Assembly: GCF_049852125.1 (NCBI RefSeq)
Contig: NZ_CP187532.1
Coordinates: 372,001 to 436,000, forward strand
DNA from: Senimuribacter sp049852125
Lineage (GTDB): Bacteria; Bacillota; Clostridia; Peptostreptococcales; Anaerovoracaceae
Reading direction: 5' to 3'
Length of the DNA stretch: 64,000 bases
Shown here in pieces: positions 35,566-44,093 of the stretch (positions within the stretch are counted from its first letter, which is position 1; every line of letters begins with the position of its first letter). Under the pieces are notes generated by a model. That model was not told the origin of the DNA. It saw only the letters and a list, made by a program, of their open reading frames with translations, and ran no database searches. The position numbers were made by a program, and so were the translations under genes.

Positions 35566-35967
35566 CTATTTTCTGTATTTTTTCGGGGTAAACTTTTCCT
35601 TTGCGTTAATCTTGGCGATTCGGATGCTGTTTTCTAGGCTAACTTTTAATAATTCTTTAGTAGCCTCATCTAGTGGTTCACCTGAAAACATTAAGCCGTC
35701 CTGCCCCTGTTCTAAATCTGCAAGGGTTTGTTCAAGCCGTTTGGCAATGTCTTTTTCATCTTTAGATGTTAATGTAACTGTACGCCCTAATAAATCATCC
35801 ATTGATACATCAAAATAATCAGCGATTTTTCTTAATTTATCGGTATTAGGAGATGATGTTCTCCATCTACTGATAGTACCGTTGCCTAGTCCAAGTTCTA
35901 TTTCAAGTTGTGGTAGGCTCATATTCCTTTGATTTGCTAAAGTACGAATCTTTTCTACTAGTGTCAA
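35566..35967 (-). CDS. CI/ImmR-like phage repressor (Xre family)
   Basis: 133 residues. N-terminal helix-turn-helix (about 5-62: MSLPQLEIELGLGNGTISRW) and a C-terminal region of unknown fold without LexA-type autocleavage motif, fitting control through the ImmA-like protease next door. Start chosen as TTG 35967, 7 bases after GAAAGGAG; an upstream ATG at 36006 has no ribosome site. Presumed to bind the operators at 36001-36198. Confidence 0.88.
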   Translation of the reverse strand: MTLVEKIRTLANQRNMSLPQLEIELGLGNGTISRWRTSSPNTDKLRKIADYFDVSMDDLLGRTVTLTSKDEKDIAKRLEQTLADLEQGQDGLMFSGEPLDEATKELLKVSLENSIRIAKINAKEKFTPKKYRK

Positions 35968-36012
35968 TTTATTACTCCTTTCTTTTGCATGAAAAAAATC
36001 ATGCAAAAACTA

Positions 36013-36163
36013 TTGACAACTAGAAAATTATCATGTATCATGTGTGTGTAAGGCAAAACACATGAAAATAGTCTATCACAGGCGGCAACCTGTTAGATAG
36101 GTGTATGAAAATTTTCAGCTATTTCTATACCCATATGATAGAACATTTTCATGTAATTGTCAA
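36013..36163. promoter_or_regulatory. Lysis-lysogeny control region with opposed promoters and operators
   Basis: Rightward: TTGACA (36013-36018), 17 bases, TATCAT (36036-36041). Leftward: TTGACA (36163-36158), 17 bases, TATCAT (36140-36135). The two point at each other and would overlap for about 80 bases. CATGAAAAT-type motifs occur at 36061 and 36104 (variant TATGAAAAT) and inverted at 36145-36153; a hairpin CTATCACAGG/CCTGTTAGATAG lies at 36073-36100. A weaker leftward alternative (TTGCCT, 18 bases, GATAAT) exists near 36026-36057. Confidence 0.65.
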
Positions 36164-36198
36164 TACCAAACGATAAATTTCATGTGAGGAGGGATTTA

Positions 36199-36384
36199 AT
36201 GGTTTTTGAAAAGGTGGAAGCGCTTTGTGAGAAAAAAGGAATTTCCATTTACAGAGCAGAAAAAGATATGGGCTTGTCTCCATCATCAATTTGTAAATGG
36301 AAAGAATCTATGCCCGCAGCTAATACTTTGAAAATTTTAGCAGAGTACTTCAATGTACCAATCAGTTACTTTCTGGAAGATTAA
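36199..36384 (+). CDS. Cro-like Xre-family regulator
   Basis: 61 residues from ATG 36199 (GAGGAGGGAT ribosome site). Almost all of it is one helix-turn-helix domain (GISIYRAEKDMGLSPSSICKW; LAEYFNVPISYFL). First gene of the rightward early operon, facing the repressor gene, the usual place of Cro. Confidence 0.87.
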   Translation: MVFEKVEALCEKKGISIYRAEKDMGLSPSSICKWKESMPAANTLKILAEYFNVPISYFLED

Positions 36385-36403
36385 AGGCAAGAGGAGAAGA
36401 ACA

Positions 36404-36598
36404 ATGGAAAAAATTATAATCCATAAATCAACAGGGAAGCCGATTGGAAAGACAGGTGGATCAATCTGGATTTCCAAGGATGTAAATGATCAGCTGGAAG
36501 CAATCAGCGATGAAACTGGTATTGCAAAGCAGCGCATCACAGACTTTCTTCTGCGGAAAGCCCTGGCGGTTACCGTGATTGAAGAAAGCGAGATTTAA
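36404..36598 (+). CDS. Small ribbon-helix-helix-like protein
   Basis: 64 residues from ATG 36404 (AGAGGAGAAGA upstream). The segment SIWISKDVNDQLEAISDETG with the helix KQRITDFLLRKAL has the strand-helix-helix form of small Arc/MetJ-type DNA-binding proteins. Probably an early regulator; target unknown. Confidence 0.7.
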   Translation: MEKIIIHKSTGKPIGKTGGSIWISKDVNDQLEAISDETGIAKQRITDFLLRKALAVTVIEESEI

Positions 36599-36646
36599 AA
36601 GAAAAAAGCCCATGCGGCAAACATGGGCAACAGGTCAGGTGACCTG
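36599..36646 (-). terminator. Minus-strand terminator-like hairpin and adjacent palindrome
   Basis: GCCCATG/CATGGGC (36608-36628) is followed on the minus strand by a T-run (complement of 36599-36607), so it should stop leftward transcription inside the early region. A second hairpin CAGGTCA/TGACCTG lies at 36631-36646. Confidence 0.6.
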
Positions 36647-36690
36647 AAAAACATTCAACAATATTTTATCAAAGAGAAAGGCGGAATTCA

Positions 36691-36852
36691 ATGTTTTTTG
36701 TAATAACTTACGAAGACGGCACAGCAAAGTATCTTGAAGCTGGAAAATATGTGGATGCGGTTGAGTTCGCAGAAGCATTCAAGGATGATTCGATGGGATC
36801 ATACACAGTCGAAGAGTATGCAAGCGAAGACGATTACTTGAATTCGCTGTAG
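36691..36852 (+). CDS. Small acidic phage protein
   Basis: 53 residues beginning MFFVITYEDGTAKYLE; acidic C-terminus. Start ATG 36691 follows GAAAGGCGG. No family known. Lies 10 bases before the next early gene. Confidence 0.65.
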   Translation: MFFVITYEDGTAKYLEAGKYVDAVEFAEAFKDDSMGSYTVEEYASEDDYLNSL

Positions 36853-36862
36853 GAGGAAAGCA

Positions 36863-37060
36863 ATGGCACTTGAAAAGTATTATTCAGCGGCAGAGGTTTT
36901 AGCCATGCTGAAGATATCTAATACAACCCTTTACAGGTTGCAGATTAGGGGGGATTTAGTCCCCGCTAAAGTTGGACATTTAAGGCGATTTGCTGAAAAA
37001 GATGTCATCAGCTATTTGGAAAGGCAAAAGGTGAGAAATGAAAAAGTACAGACTCAATGA
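36863..37060 (+). CDS. Excisionase/MerR-like helix-turn-helix protein
   Basis: 65 residues forming a winged-helix excisionase-type domain: YYSAAEVLAMLKISNTTLYR, then VPAKVGHLRRF and a short C-terminal helix. AGGAGGAAAG before ATG 36863. May act as excisionase or early regulator; it is far from int, so the former is not certain. Confidence 0.8.
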   Translation: MALEKYYSAAEVLAMLKISNTTLYRLQIRGDLVPAKVGHLRRFAEKDVISYLERQKVRNEKVQTQ

Positions 37061-37580
37061 ACGTGGAAAGATTCAGCTGGCAATCATAGGACTTACGTTG
37101 TTTCTCTTAGCGGTTACTTACGTAGCAATTTGCAGCGTGGCAGCCATTTGAAAGGATGAGCCTGCCCCAGTTCCAGTGGAAGTGGATAAGGTGAGGCTTG
37201 AACAGCGATTTGAAGTAGCCGAGGGAGTAAGTCCGAACTGTACAGGCAGTGCAGAAGGAATGATTATTGTAGCCTGTGAATATTACGGAATTGATCCTGC
37301 TATCCCGCTTGCGATAGCAAGGTTGGAAACGGGAAACTTTACCAGCAGAGCGTTTGCAGAGTGCAACAACGTTGGTGGCATGAGTATCAACGAGGTTCCC
37401 ATTACCTACAAGTCGCTGGAAGATGGCGTAGATGCCTTTGTGGCGAATCTGGCGAAAAATTACTTTTCCATAGGGTTTGATACGCCAGAAAGAATTAGTC
37501 AAAAGTACTGCCCATCCAATGCTGAGGCGTGGGCGGAAGCAGTCAGAGGGCTGATGAAAGGAGAAAACTTTGAACTATGA
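37038..37580 (+). pseudogene. Membrane-anchored lysozyme-like protein split by an in-frame TGA
   Basis: From ATG 37038 a frame encodes 37 residues with one membrane helix, ending at TGA 37149-37151. The same frame then continues without stop to 37580: a Pro/Val linker (DEPAPVPVEVDK) and a lysozyme/glucosaminidase-like domain with a probable catalytic glutamate in ARLETGNF and NNVGGMS. Anchor, linker and domain read as one protein of about 180 residues if the TGA is a sense codon. Independent translation of the second part would need GTG 37176 or 37182, which lack a good ribosome site. Either a nonsense mutation, readthrough or two genes. Confidence 0.72.
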
Positions 37581-38943
37581 AGAATTTCTAAGAAATAAAA
37601 GATTCGTACTTGAAAGCTGCGGCTTTGATATTGACAAGGAAAGCTTAAACCCGAAGATGTACGAATTTCAAAAGGATATTGTCAGATGGGCGCTGGCAAA
37701 AGGAAGATCTTGCATATTTGCAGATTGCGGTTTAGGAAAAACCCTGATGCAACTGGAATGGGCATGGCAGGTACATTTACATGCCACAGGAAAGGTTTTG
37801 ATTGTTGCTCCGCTATCGGTAACTGTCCAAACAAAGCATGAGGGAGAACTGTTCGGCTATGATGTGACAATTTGCGAAAGTCAATCTGATGTGACAGACG
37901 GAATTAACATCACGAACTATGAGAAACTGGATAAGTTTGTTGCTAATGAATTCAGTGGGGTTGTGCTTGATGAAAGCAGCATTTTGAAATCGTTCACAGG
38001 AAAGCTGAGAACGTCAATCATAGATAATTTTGAGAATGTGCCATATAAGTTAGCTTGTACAGCAACCCCAGCACCTAATGATTACATGGAACTGGGAAAC
38101 CATTCTGAATTCTGCGGAGTGATGACAAGGGCAGAGATGTTATCAATGTTCTTTGTCCATGATGGCGGCGAGACATCGAAATGGAGATTGAAAGGGCATG
38201 CAGAAGATGTGTTTTGGCAGTGGATGGCAAGTTGGAGCGTGTTTGTGGACAATCCGAAGAATCTTGGATATGAAGTCGCAGGGTACGATCTTCCGCCGAT
38301 GAACATTACTGAAATTATTGTTGATGGTGATGAACCATCAACTGAAAGTTTGACTTTGACAGAGAGACGGCAGGCGAGAAAGGATAGCTTGCTGGATAGG
38401 TGCCAGATGGCGGCAGATATCGTGAATGGCTCAGATGAGCAGTGGCTTGTATGGTGTGATTTGAACGATGAAAGCCATATGCTGCATGATTTGATAGATG
38501 GCTCTGTAGAAGTTCAGGGCAGTGACAAGAATAGCCACAAAAGCAAGGCTATGATGGATTTCTCTGAAAGCAAAATCAAATGCCTTGTCACAAAGCCAAA
38601 GATAGCAGGCTTCGGCATGAACTGGCAGAACTGTCACAACATGATCTTTACGGGACTGTCAGATAGCTATGAACAGTTTTATCAGGCGCTGCGTCGGTGC
38701 TGGCGTTTCGGACAGACTGAAGAAGTAAATGTCTGCATCATCATTTCTGCAAAAGAAGGCTGCGTAAAGGATAACATTCAGCGCAAACAAACCGATTTCT
38801 TGCGTATGCAGCGTGAAATGACCGAATTAACCAAGGAAATTACTAAAAAGGAATTGAAGCAGACTTGCAGGCTTAGCACACCATATGAACCAGCAAAGCC
38901 GATGGTTTTACCAATTTGGGAAGAGTTTAAGAAAGGAGCATGA
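37570..38943 (+). CDS. Phage SNF2-like superfamily 2 helicase
   Basis: 457 residues. Walker A GLGKT at 54-58, a DESS box (VVLDESSILKSF) as motif II, TATPAPN as motif III, and motif VI QALRRCWRFGQ. ATP-dependent DNA translocase probably used in phage replication or recombination. Start is TTG 37570, seven bases after AAAGGAG; the end of the lysozyme-like gene overlaps it. Followed closely by a DNA methyltransferase, a pairing common in clostridial phages. Confidence 0.9.
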   Translation: MNYEEFLRNKRFVLESCGFDIDKESLNPKMYEFQKDIVRWALAKGRSCIFADCGLGKTLMQLEWAWQVHLHATGKVLIVAPLSVTVQTKHEGELFGYDVTICESQSDVTDGINITNYEKLDKFVANEFSGVVLDESSILKSFTGKLRTSIIDNFENVPYKLACTATPAPNDYMELGNHSEFCGVMTRAEMLSMFFVHDGGETSKWRLKGHAEDVFWQWMASWSVFVDNPKNLGYEVAGYDLPPMNITEIIVDGDEPSTESLTLTERRQARKDSLLDRCQMAADIVNGSDEQWLVWCDLNDESHMLHDLIDGSVEVQGSDKNSHKSKAMMDFSESKIKCLVTKPKIAGFGMNWQNCHNMIFTGLSDSYEQFYQALRRCWRFGQTEEVNVCIIISAKEGCVKDNIQRKQTDFLRMQREMTELTKEITKKELKQTCRLSTPYEPAKPMVLPIWEEFKKGA

Positions 38944-38945
38944 TA

Positions 38946-39866
38946 ATGAATGTAATAGACCAGACCATTGCAGAACAATATGCAATGTATCACGGTGACT
39001 GCTGCGAACTGATTAAGCAGATTCCAGATAACAGCATTCACTATACCATCTTTAGCCCGCCGTTTGCGAGTCTGTACACCTATTCCAATAGTGACAGGGA
39101 CATGGGAAACAGCAAGGGCGATGATGAATTCTATGAGCATTTCAAATTTCTGGCAAAGGAACTGTATAGAGTGACGATGCCAGGCAGGCTTTTAAGTTTT
39201 CATTGCATGGATCTTCCAATGATGAAATCAAGGGATGGAGTGATTGGACTGAAAGATTTTCCTGCACTTGTAAGGCAGGTGTTTGAGGATTGTGGCTTTA
39301 TCTATCACAGCAAAGTTACAATATGGAAAAATCCTGTTACAGAGATGCAACGGACCAAGGCACTAGGGCTTTTACATAAGCAGATCCGAAAAGACAGCAC
39401 GATGAATAGGCAGGGAATCCCAGATTACATTGTAACGATGCGTAAAGATGGAGAGAATCCAGAAAAAGTAAGCCACACATTTGAAGATTTCCCTGTAGAT
39501 GTTTGGCAGAATTACGCTTCCCCTGTATGGATGGACATAAGACAGTCAGACACGCTACAGCGTAAATCTGCAAGAGGTGAAAAAGATGAAAAGCATATCT
39601 GCCCTTTGCAACTTGAAGTAATCCAGCGTTGCATTGAGCTTTGGACAAACAAGGGTGATATCGTACTTGATCCATTTGCAGGAATTGGAAGCAGTCCTTA
39701 TGTGGCGGTAACGATGGGCAGACGTGGAATTGGCTTTGAACTTAAGGAAAGCTACTATAATCAGGCGAAAGCGAACCTTGAAATCGCAGCTGTAGCTGAT
39801 AAGATGGATTGTTCGGTTGGACAAATCAGCATAGAGGACTTTCTGAGGGAGCAATCCAATGGTTGA
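38946..39866 (+). CDS. DNA methyltransferase, N6-adenine or N4-cytosine
   Basis: 306 residues. Catalytic motif SPPF at 37-40 comes before the SAM-binding motif DPFAGIGSS (near 240), the beta-class order. SPPF is more frequent in N4-cytosine enzymes, but adenine specificity cannot be excluded. Start chosen at ATG 38946, spaced correctly from AAGGAG; ATG 38940 is too close. No restriction endonuclease is nearby, so an orphan enzyme, likely protecting phage DNA. Confidence 0.9.
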   Translation: MNVIDQTIAEQYAMYHGDCCELIKQIPDNSIHYTIFSPPFASLYTYSNSDRDMGNSKGDDEFYEHFKFLAKELYRVTMPGRLLSFHCMDLPMMKSRDGVIGLKDFPALVRQVFEDCGFIYHSKVTIWKNPVTEMQRTKALGLLHKQIRKDSTMNRQGIPDYIVTMRKDGENPEKVSHTFEDFPVDVWQNYASPVWMDIRQSDTLQRKSARGEKDEKHICPLQLEVIQRCIELWTNKGDIVLDPFAGIGSSPYVAVTMGRRGIGFELKESYYNQAKANLEIAAVADKMDCSVGQISIEDFLREQSNG

Positions 39867-40506
39867 AATGATAATCCTAAACAGCCATGATGAATGGCTG
39901 GAAAACCGACAAAGAATCGGCGGAAGCGATGCCGCAACGGCTCTGGGTTTAAACCCTTGGAAGAATAACGTAACCCTGTGGATGGAAAAGACAGGCATGA
40001 CGGTGGTTGAGGATATCTCGGAAAAACCATATGTAAAGTACGGGCACGAAGCTGAACCAATGCTACGCAATCTGTTTGCGTTGGATTTTCCAGAGTATCA
40101 GGTGGATTATATGGATAATAACATGTGGCTTAACGATAAATACCCTTGGGCGCATGCATCGCTGGATGGTTGGCTGACGGATCAGCAAGGTAGAAAAGGA
40201 ATCCTTGAAATCAAGACCACTAACATTATGCGTAATTCGCAGAGGGAGAAATGGAAAAACAGGATTCCAGACAACTATTATATTCAGCTTCTTCACTATC
40301 TGATGGTCACAGACTTTGATTTTGCTATCTTGAAGGCTCAGCTTAAGTCGGACTATAGCGGAGAAATCAAGGCGGAGATCTTGCATTATGCAGTAGAGAG
40401 ATCATCGGTTGAAGAAGATATTAAGTACCTAGTACGCAAAGAAAAGGAATTTTGGGATCATGTGCAGCGAAGAAAGCAGCCTGCACTAATCCTGCCTGAA
40501 ATATGA
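39859..40506 (+). CDS. YqaJ-family phage exonuclease
   Basis: 215 residues, lambda-exonuclease-like PD-(D/E)XK fold: RIGGSDAATALGLNPW at the N-terminus, the acidic pair in the WAHASLDGW/ILEIKTT region. Degrades one strand of duplex DNA ends to make substrate for RecT. Overlaps the methyltransferase by 8 bases and lies in one block with the DUF1351 and RecT genes. Confidence 0.92.
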   Translation: MVEMIILNSHDEWLENRQRIGGSDAATALGLNPWKNNVTLWMEKTGMTVVEDISEKPYVKYGHEAEPMLRNLFALDFPEYQVDYMDNNMWLNDKYPWAHASLDGWLTDQQGRKGILEIKTTNIMRNSQREKWKNRIPDNYYIQLLHYLMVTDFDFAILKAQLKSDYSGEIKAEILHYAVERSSVEEDIKYLVRKEKEFWDHVQRRKQPALILPEI

Positions 40507-40522
40507 GAAAGAGAGAAAGATA

Positions 40523-41368
40523 ATGGAATTAAGAATTAAAGAAATTGAATTTCCTAAAGTAATCGAATTCAACTTCGATGAATTGAAGGAAGAAATAACA
40601 TCAAAGGCGGCAATTTACCGAAACATGGTATTTACTGATGATACCATCAAAGATGCTAAAGCAGCGAAAGCGGATCTGAATAAATTAGTGACCGCAATAG
40701 AAGATGCACGAAAAAGAGAGAAGAAACGGTGCTTGCAGCCTTATGAAGAATTTGAAAAACAGATGAAAGAACTGGTTACAATCATTAAAGAGCCAGTGCA
40801 GCTGATTGATTCTCAGGTGAAATCTTACGAAGAAAAGCAGAAGCAGGCAAAACTTGAATCAATTCTTGCATACTTCGATGGCAGAAACGAATTTGATTGG
40901 CTGAGCTTTGAGCAAATCAGTGATCCGAGATGGTTAAACGCATCATTTGCCATGAAGAAAGTCATCGAAGCCATTGATGAAAGGGTCGATAACATCAAGA
41001 CTGATTTAGAAACGCTTAATAATTTGCCAGAGTTCAGTTTTGAAGCCATCAAAACCTATAAACAGAATCTTGATTTGAACAGGGCAATCTCAGAAGGGCA
41101 GCGATTGGTAGACATTCAGAAACGTAAGGAAGAAGCCGCAGCAGAAAGAAAGCGGTTACAGGAAGAAGCTGGCACGCAGCAGGTTAGTGTTGTTGTCAAC
41201 GCAGAGACACCAGACGGTGCAGAACACCCTATAGGAACGGTTAATGTGGAAGTACCTGCCAAACAGTGGATTGGATTTGAAGCGTTGCTGTCAGTCGAAG
41301 ATGCTAAGGAACTAAGGGCATTTTTCAATCAAAAGTCAATTGATTTCAGAATGATACAGATAGGATAG
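40523..41368 (+). CDS. DUF1351 phage recombination-associated protein
   Basis: 281 residues. Long charged coiled-coil (about 50-115 and 195-220) and family features such as EITSKAAIYRNMVFTDD and the acidic C-terminal part. Regularly found between YqaJ exonuclease and RecT; role unknown. AAAGAGAGAAAGA ribosome region before ATG 40523. Confidence 0.88.
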   Translation: MELRIKEIEFPKVIEFNFDELKEEITSKAAIYRNMVFTDDTIKDAKAAKADLNKLVTAIEDARKREKKRCLQPYEEFEKQMKELVTIIKEPVQLIDSQVKSYEEKQKQAKLESILAYFDGRNEFDWLSFEQISDPRWLNASFAMKKVIEAIDERVDNIKTDLETLNNLPEFSFEAIKTYKQNLDLNRAISEGQRLVDIQKRKEEAAAERKRLQEEAGTQQVSVVVNAETPDGAEHPIGTVNVEVPAKQWIGFEALLSVEDAKELRAFFNQKSIDFRMIQIG

Positions 41369-41380
41369 GCGGTGGAAAGA

Positions 41381-42247
41381 ATGCAAGTGAATAATAGCTT
41401 AACAAATAGAGGGCAGCAACGCCTGACGTTATCAGCATACCTGTCACAGGATGCCGTGAAGAACAAGATCAATGAAGTGATTGGTGGCAAGGATGGACAG
41501 CGTTTCATCAGTGCGATTGTGTCGGCTACTACGGCAAATCCAGCTCTGCAGGAATGCAGCAACGGTTCTATCCTATCTGCCGCAATGTTGGGAGAATCCC
41601 TAAAGCTGTCACCATCACCACAGCTTGGCCAGTATTATCTTGTGCCATATAACGATAACAAGAAGGGTAAGGTGGCGCAATTTCAGCTTGGATATAAGGG
41701 ATATATTCAGCTGGCAATCAGATCGGGACAGTACAAGAAGCTGAATGTGCTGGCAATCAAAGAAGGAGAACTGGTCAGATTTGATCCACTCAATGAAGAA
41801 ATTGAGGTGCATCTGATTGAGGAGGAAGATGTCAGGGAATCGGCAGAAACTATTGGGTATTATGCCATGTTTGAATATACCAACGGCTTTAAAAAGGCCA
41901 TGTACTGGTCAAAGAAGAAGATGGAAGCCCACGCATTGAAATATTCTCAAGGCTATGCCGCTGACAAGCGCAAAAATACAAGATGGACATTCTGGTCAAA
42001 AGATTTCGATGGAATGGCATACAAGACCATGTTGCGGCAGCTGATTAGCAAGTGGGGCATCATGTCCATTGAAATGCAGATGGCGATTGACGGTGACATG
42101 GCGGTCATCAATATGGACGGCACGAAGGACTATGTGGATAATGCAGGGTTTGAAAATGAACACATAGTTGAAGCGGATGCAGAAGTCTTTGAACCTGAGC
42201 CAAATGATTCAAGGCAAGATGTGCAACAGGCGTTGTTTGGAGATTAA
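41381..42247 (+). CDS. recT: RecT-family single-strand annealing protein
   Basis: 288 residues from ATG 41381 (GGCGGTGG upstream; a GTG at 41372 is the alternative). Core motifs NPALQECSNGSILSAAMLGE, LGYKGYIQLAIRSGQ and the YWSKKKMEAH region. Anneals single strands produced by the exonuclease upstream; the pair gives recombination-dependent replication. Confidence 0.95.
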   Translation: MQVNNSLTNRGQQRLTLSAYLSQDAVKNKINEVIGGKDGQRFISAIVSATTANPALQECSNGSILSAAMLGESLKLSPSPQLGQYYLVPYNDNKKGKVAQFQLGYKGYIQLAIRSGQYKKLNVLAIKEGELVRFDPLNEEIEVHLIEEEDVRESAETIGYYAMFEYTNGFKKAMYWSKKKMEAHALKYSQGYAADKRKNTRWTFWSKDFDGMAYKTMLRQLISKWGIMSIEMQMAIDGDMAVINMDGTKDYVDNAGFENEHIVEADAEVFEPEPNDSRQDVQQALFGD

Positions 42248-42250
42248 CCC

Positions 42251-42589
42251 ATGTATGAACTTTACAATGAGTTGCAACAGAAAACCAGAGATCTTGAGAC
42301 CAGCATCAGGATTCTGCGGCAGAATGGCACAGCGTATGCGCAGGCGGAGAGGGATTACAAAATTTTACTTCGGCAGGAGTGCTTAAAGCTGCGAGAGGAT
42401 GGCATGGCGATTGGCATGATTGATAAAACCTGCTATGGGATTCCTGCGGTTGCCGAAGCAAGATATGCCAGAGATGTTGCCGAAGCGGTATATAAGGCGA
42501 ACCAAGAAGCAATTAACAGTATCAAGCTACAGTTGCGGTTAATTGAAAGCCAGATTCAACGGGAATGGGGGAATCCGTCAAATGGTTAA
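42251..42589 (+). CDS. Phage coiled-coil protein, unknown
   Basis: 112 residues, helical throughout with heptad-like spacing (ELQQKTRDLETSIRILRQ), very Gln/Arg/Glu-rich. Three bases after recT; overlapped by the next gene. No family name certain. Confidence 0.75.
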   Translation: MYELYNELQQKTRDLETSIRILRQNGTAYAQAERDYKILLRQECLKLREDGMAIGMIDKTCYGIPAVAEARYARDVAEAVYKANQEAINSIKLQLRLIESQIQREWGNPSNG

Positions 42590-42875
42590 AAGATTAACAA
42601 GTGTATTCACGGACAATATGGACAACTGCATTTTAACAGGCAGCCCATATGTTGAAAGGCATCATATCTTCGGCGGATGCTACCGTGGCAAATCTGAAGA
42701 ATACGGTTTTGTTGTGCCGCTGCGCTATGATCTTCATCCGAATGGTGCAAGGGTCAATCCGCATTATCGGCAGCAGGTTGATGATTACCTGAAGAAAATG
42801 GCACAAGAATATTTTGAATCCCATTATGGAAGCCGTGAAGAGTTTAGAAGAATCTTTGGAAGATCTTATTTATAG
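42582..42875 (+). CDS. HNH-like nuclease-fold phage protein
   Basis: 97 residues from ATG 42582 in the end of the preceding gene (8-base overlap). The stretch CILTGSPYVERHHIFGG resembles the HH core of HNH endonucleases, with a further conserved HPNGARVN part. The usual zinc cysteines are incomplete, so it may be a degenerate or specialised nuclease such as phage NinX/Rap-like proteins. Confidence 0.65.
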   Translation: MVKRLTSVFTDNMDNCILTGSPYVERHHIFGGCYRGKSEEYGFVVPLRYDLHPNGARVNPHYRQQVDDYLKKMAQEYFESHYGSREEFRRIFGRSYL

Positions 42876-42892
42876 AAAGGCAAGGTGAAAAC

Positions 42893-43255
42893 ATGAAAGT
42901 TGATTTAAAAGAAATGGTCGGGGGCGCTTTACAGGAGAAGTTCCAGAATTCATTCGATAGAGTGATGGAAAACCTGCAGGACGTGAATACGCCCTACAAG
43001 GCAAAACGTGAAATTGTGATTAAAATGGCATTTGAGCAAAACGAAGCTAGAGATAATGTTATGACATCAATCAAAGTAACTGAAAAGTTGGCTGCACAGG
43101 GCGAACTTACAACACAGTTTGCCGTTGGAAAGGATCTGCGAACAGGAAAAATTATTGCTGAAGAATACGGAAATAAGCTGAAAGGTCAGCTTGAATTTGG
43201 CGAAGATGTTGATATGCAGACAGGCGAAGTTTTAGACTTCAGAAAGGTTAAATAG
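42893..43255 (+). CDS. Phage replication-terminator-like protein
   Basis: 120 residues resembling phage proteins annotated as replication terminator proteins: MKVDLKEMVGGALQEKF at the N-terminus, KREIVIKMAFEQNE, and DLRTGKIIAEEYGNKLKGQ. The name comes from homology only. AGAAAGGCAAGGTG ribosome region. Confidence 0.7.
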   Translation: MKVDLKEMVGGALQEKFQNSFDRVMENLQDVNTPYKAKREIVIKMAFEQNEARDNVMTSIKVTEKLAAQGELTTQFAVGKDLRTGKIIAEEYGNKLKGQLEFGEDVDMQTGEVLDFRKVK

Positions 43256-43264
43256 GTGAAAAGC

Positions 43265-43978
43265 ATGATTAAAGAAGCATTAAAGTATATCGTTGGATTA
43301 GGAGATGCGAACTTGCATCTAATTGAGGGTGATAGCTATTCTGATAAGCCGTTACATAGAATTGAGCCATATATGCCAAAGGCGGTAGAACTGAATGTAA
43401 GCACACTCACAGGTCTGATTGATTATATCATGTCAGAAACTGATGAAATGGACAGCAAGATGATTGTAGAAGTTACAAGCCCTACTACTGTAAAACTTTA
43501 CTCAAGGCTGGATATCAATCGGGATAGGGAGTATTTGATGACAGTAAATGCGCTTCTCCCGCACTTCTACTTTGACAGTTTCATGGATCAGGAATCTTTC
43601 TGCATTGCTTTGCAGTCAAAGTTTATTGCAAATGCAGATCGTGAAGATTTGTTAAGATTTGCAGGAACGGTAGAGGCTGGCACAGTGGCGCTATACGGTG
43701 ATGATGGAGTAACACAGAAAGCAACCATCAAAACAGGTATAGCTTCAAAAGGTGAGGCACTTATCCCGAATCCTGTTAAGTTGAAACCATATAGAACATT
43801 TTTAGAGGTGGAGCAGCCAGAATCTGAATTTATTTTCAGAATGCGAGAAGGCCGAGGTATAGAATGTGCCATTTATGAAGCGGATGGCGGTGCGTGGAAA
43901 ATTGAAGCTATGCAGAACATCAAGAATTACCTTGCAGAGCATCTGAAAAATAATCCAAAGTTTACAGTGATTGCATAA
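43265..43978 (+). CDS. Unknown phage early protein
   Basis: About 237 residues; a GTG at 43256 is an alternative start. Mixed alpha/beta and acidic, with no clear motif. It sits between the replication-terminator-like gene and ssb in clostridial phages of this type. Followed by a long hairpin. Confidence 0.75.
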   Translation: MIKEALKYIVGLGDANLHLIEGDSYSDKPLHRIEPYMPKAVELNVSTLTGLIDYIMSETDEMDSKMIVEVTSPTTVKLYSRLDINRDREYLMTVNALLPHFYFDSFMDQESFCIALQSKFIANADREDLLRFAGTVEAGTVALYGDDGVTQKATIKTGIASKGEALIPNPVKLKPYRTFLEVEQPESEFIFRMREGRGIECAIYEADGGAWKIEAMQNIKNYLAEHLKNNPKFTVIA

Positions 43979-43987
43979 AACTTTTTC

Positions 43988-44062
43988 GAAGTCGTACAGC
44001 GATTTTTACGAGTACATCAAACAAGTAGTCGATTTTGCTATTAAAGTCGCTGTATGACTTTC
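43988..44062 (+). other. Long stem-loop upstream of ssb
   Basis: GAAGTCGTACAGCGA (43988-44002) pairs with TCGCTGTATGACTTTC (44047-44062) with a single G-U pair; the 44-base interior contains a second, imperfect pairing CGAGTAC/GTAGTCG. No T-run follows, so it is not an ordinary terminator. It ends 31 bases before the ssb start and may control ssb translation or message stability. Confidence 0.65.
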
Positions 44063-44093
44063 TAAAAAACTTACAAAAGGAGATAAAGAGCAT

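Noticed and set aside
37570..39866. Helicase plus DNA methyltransferase as a BREX/DISARM-like defence system
   Set aside because: Only these two genes are present, they sit within the phage replication/recombination block and no other defence component is nearby.
43588..43872. Minus-strand 94-codon frame in the phage early region
   Set aside because: Antisense to a well-placed plus-strand gene, no ribosome site.
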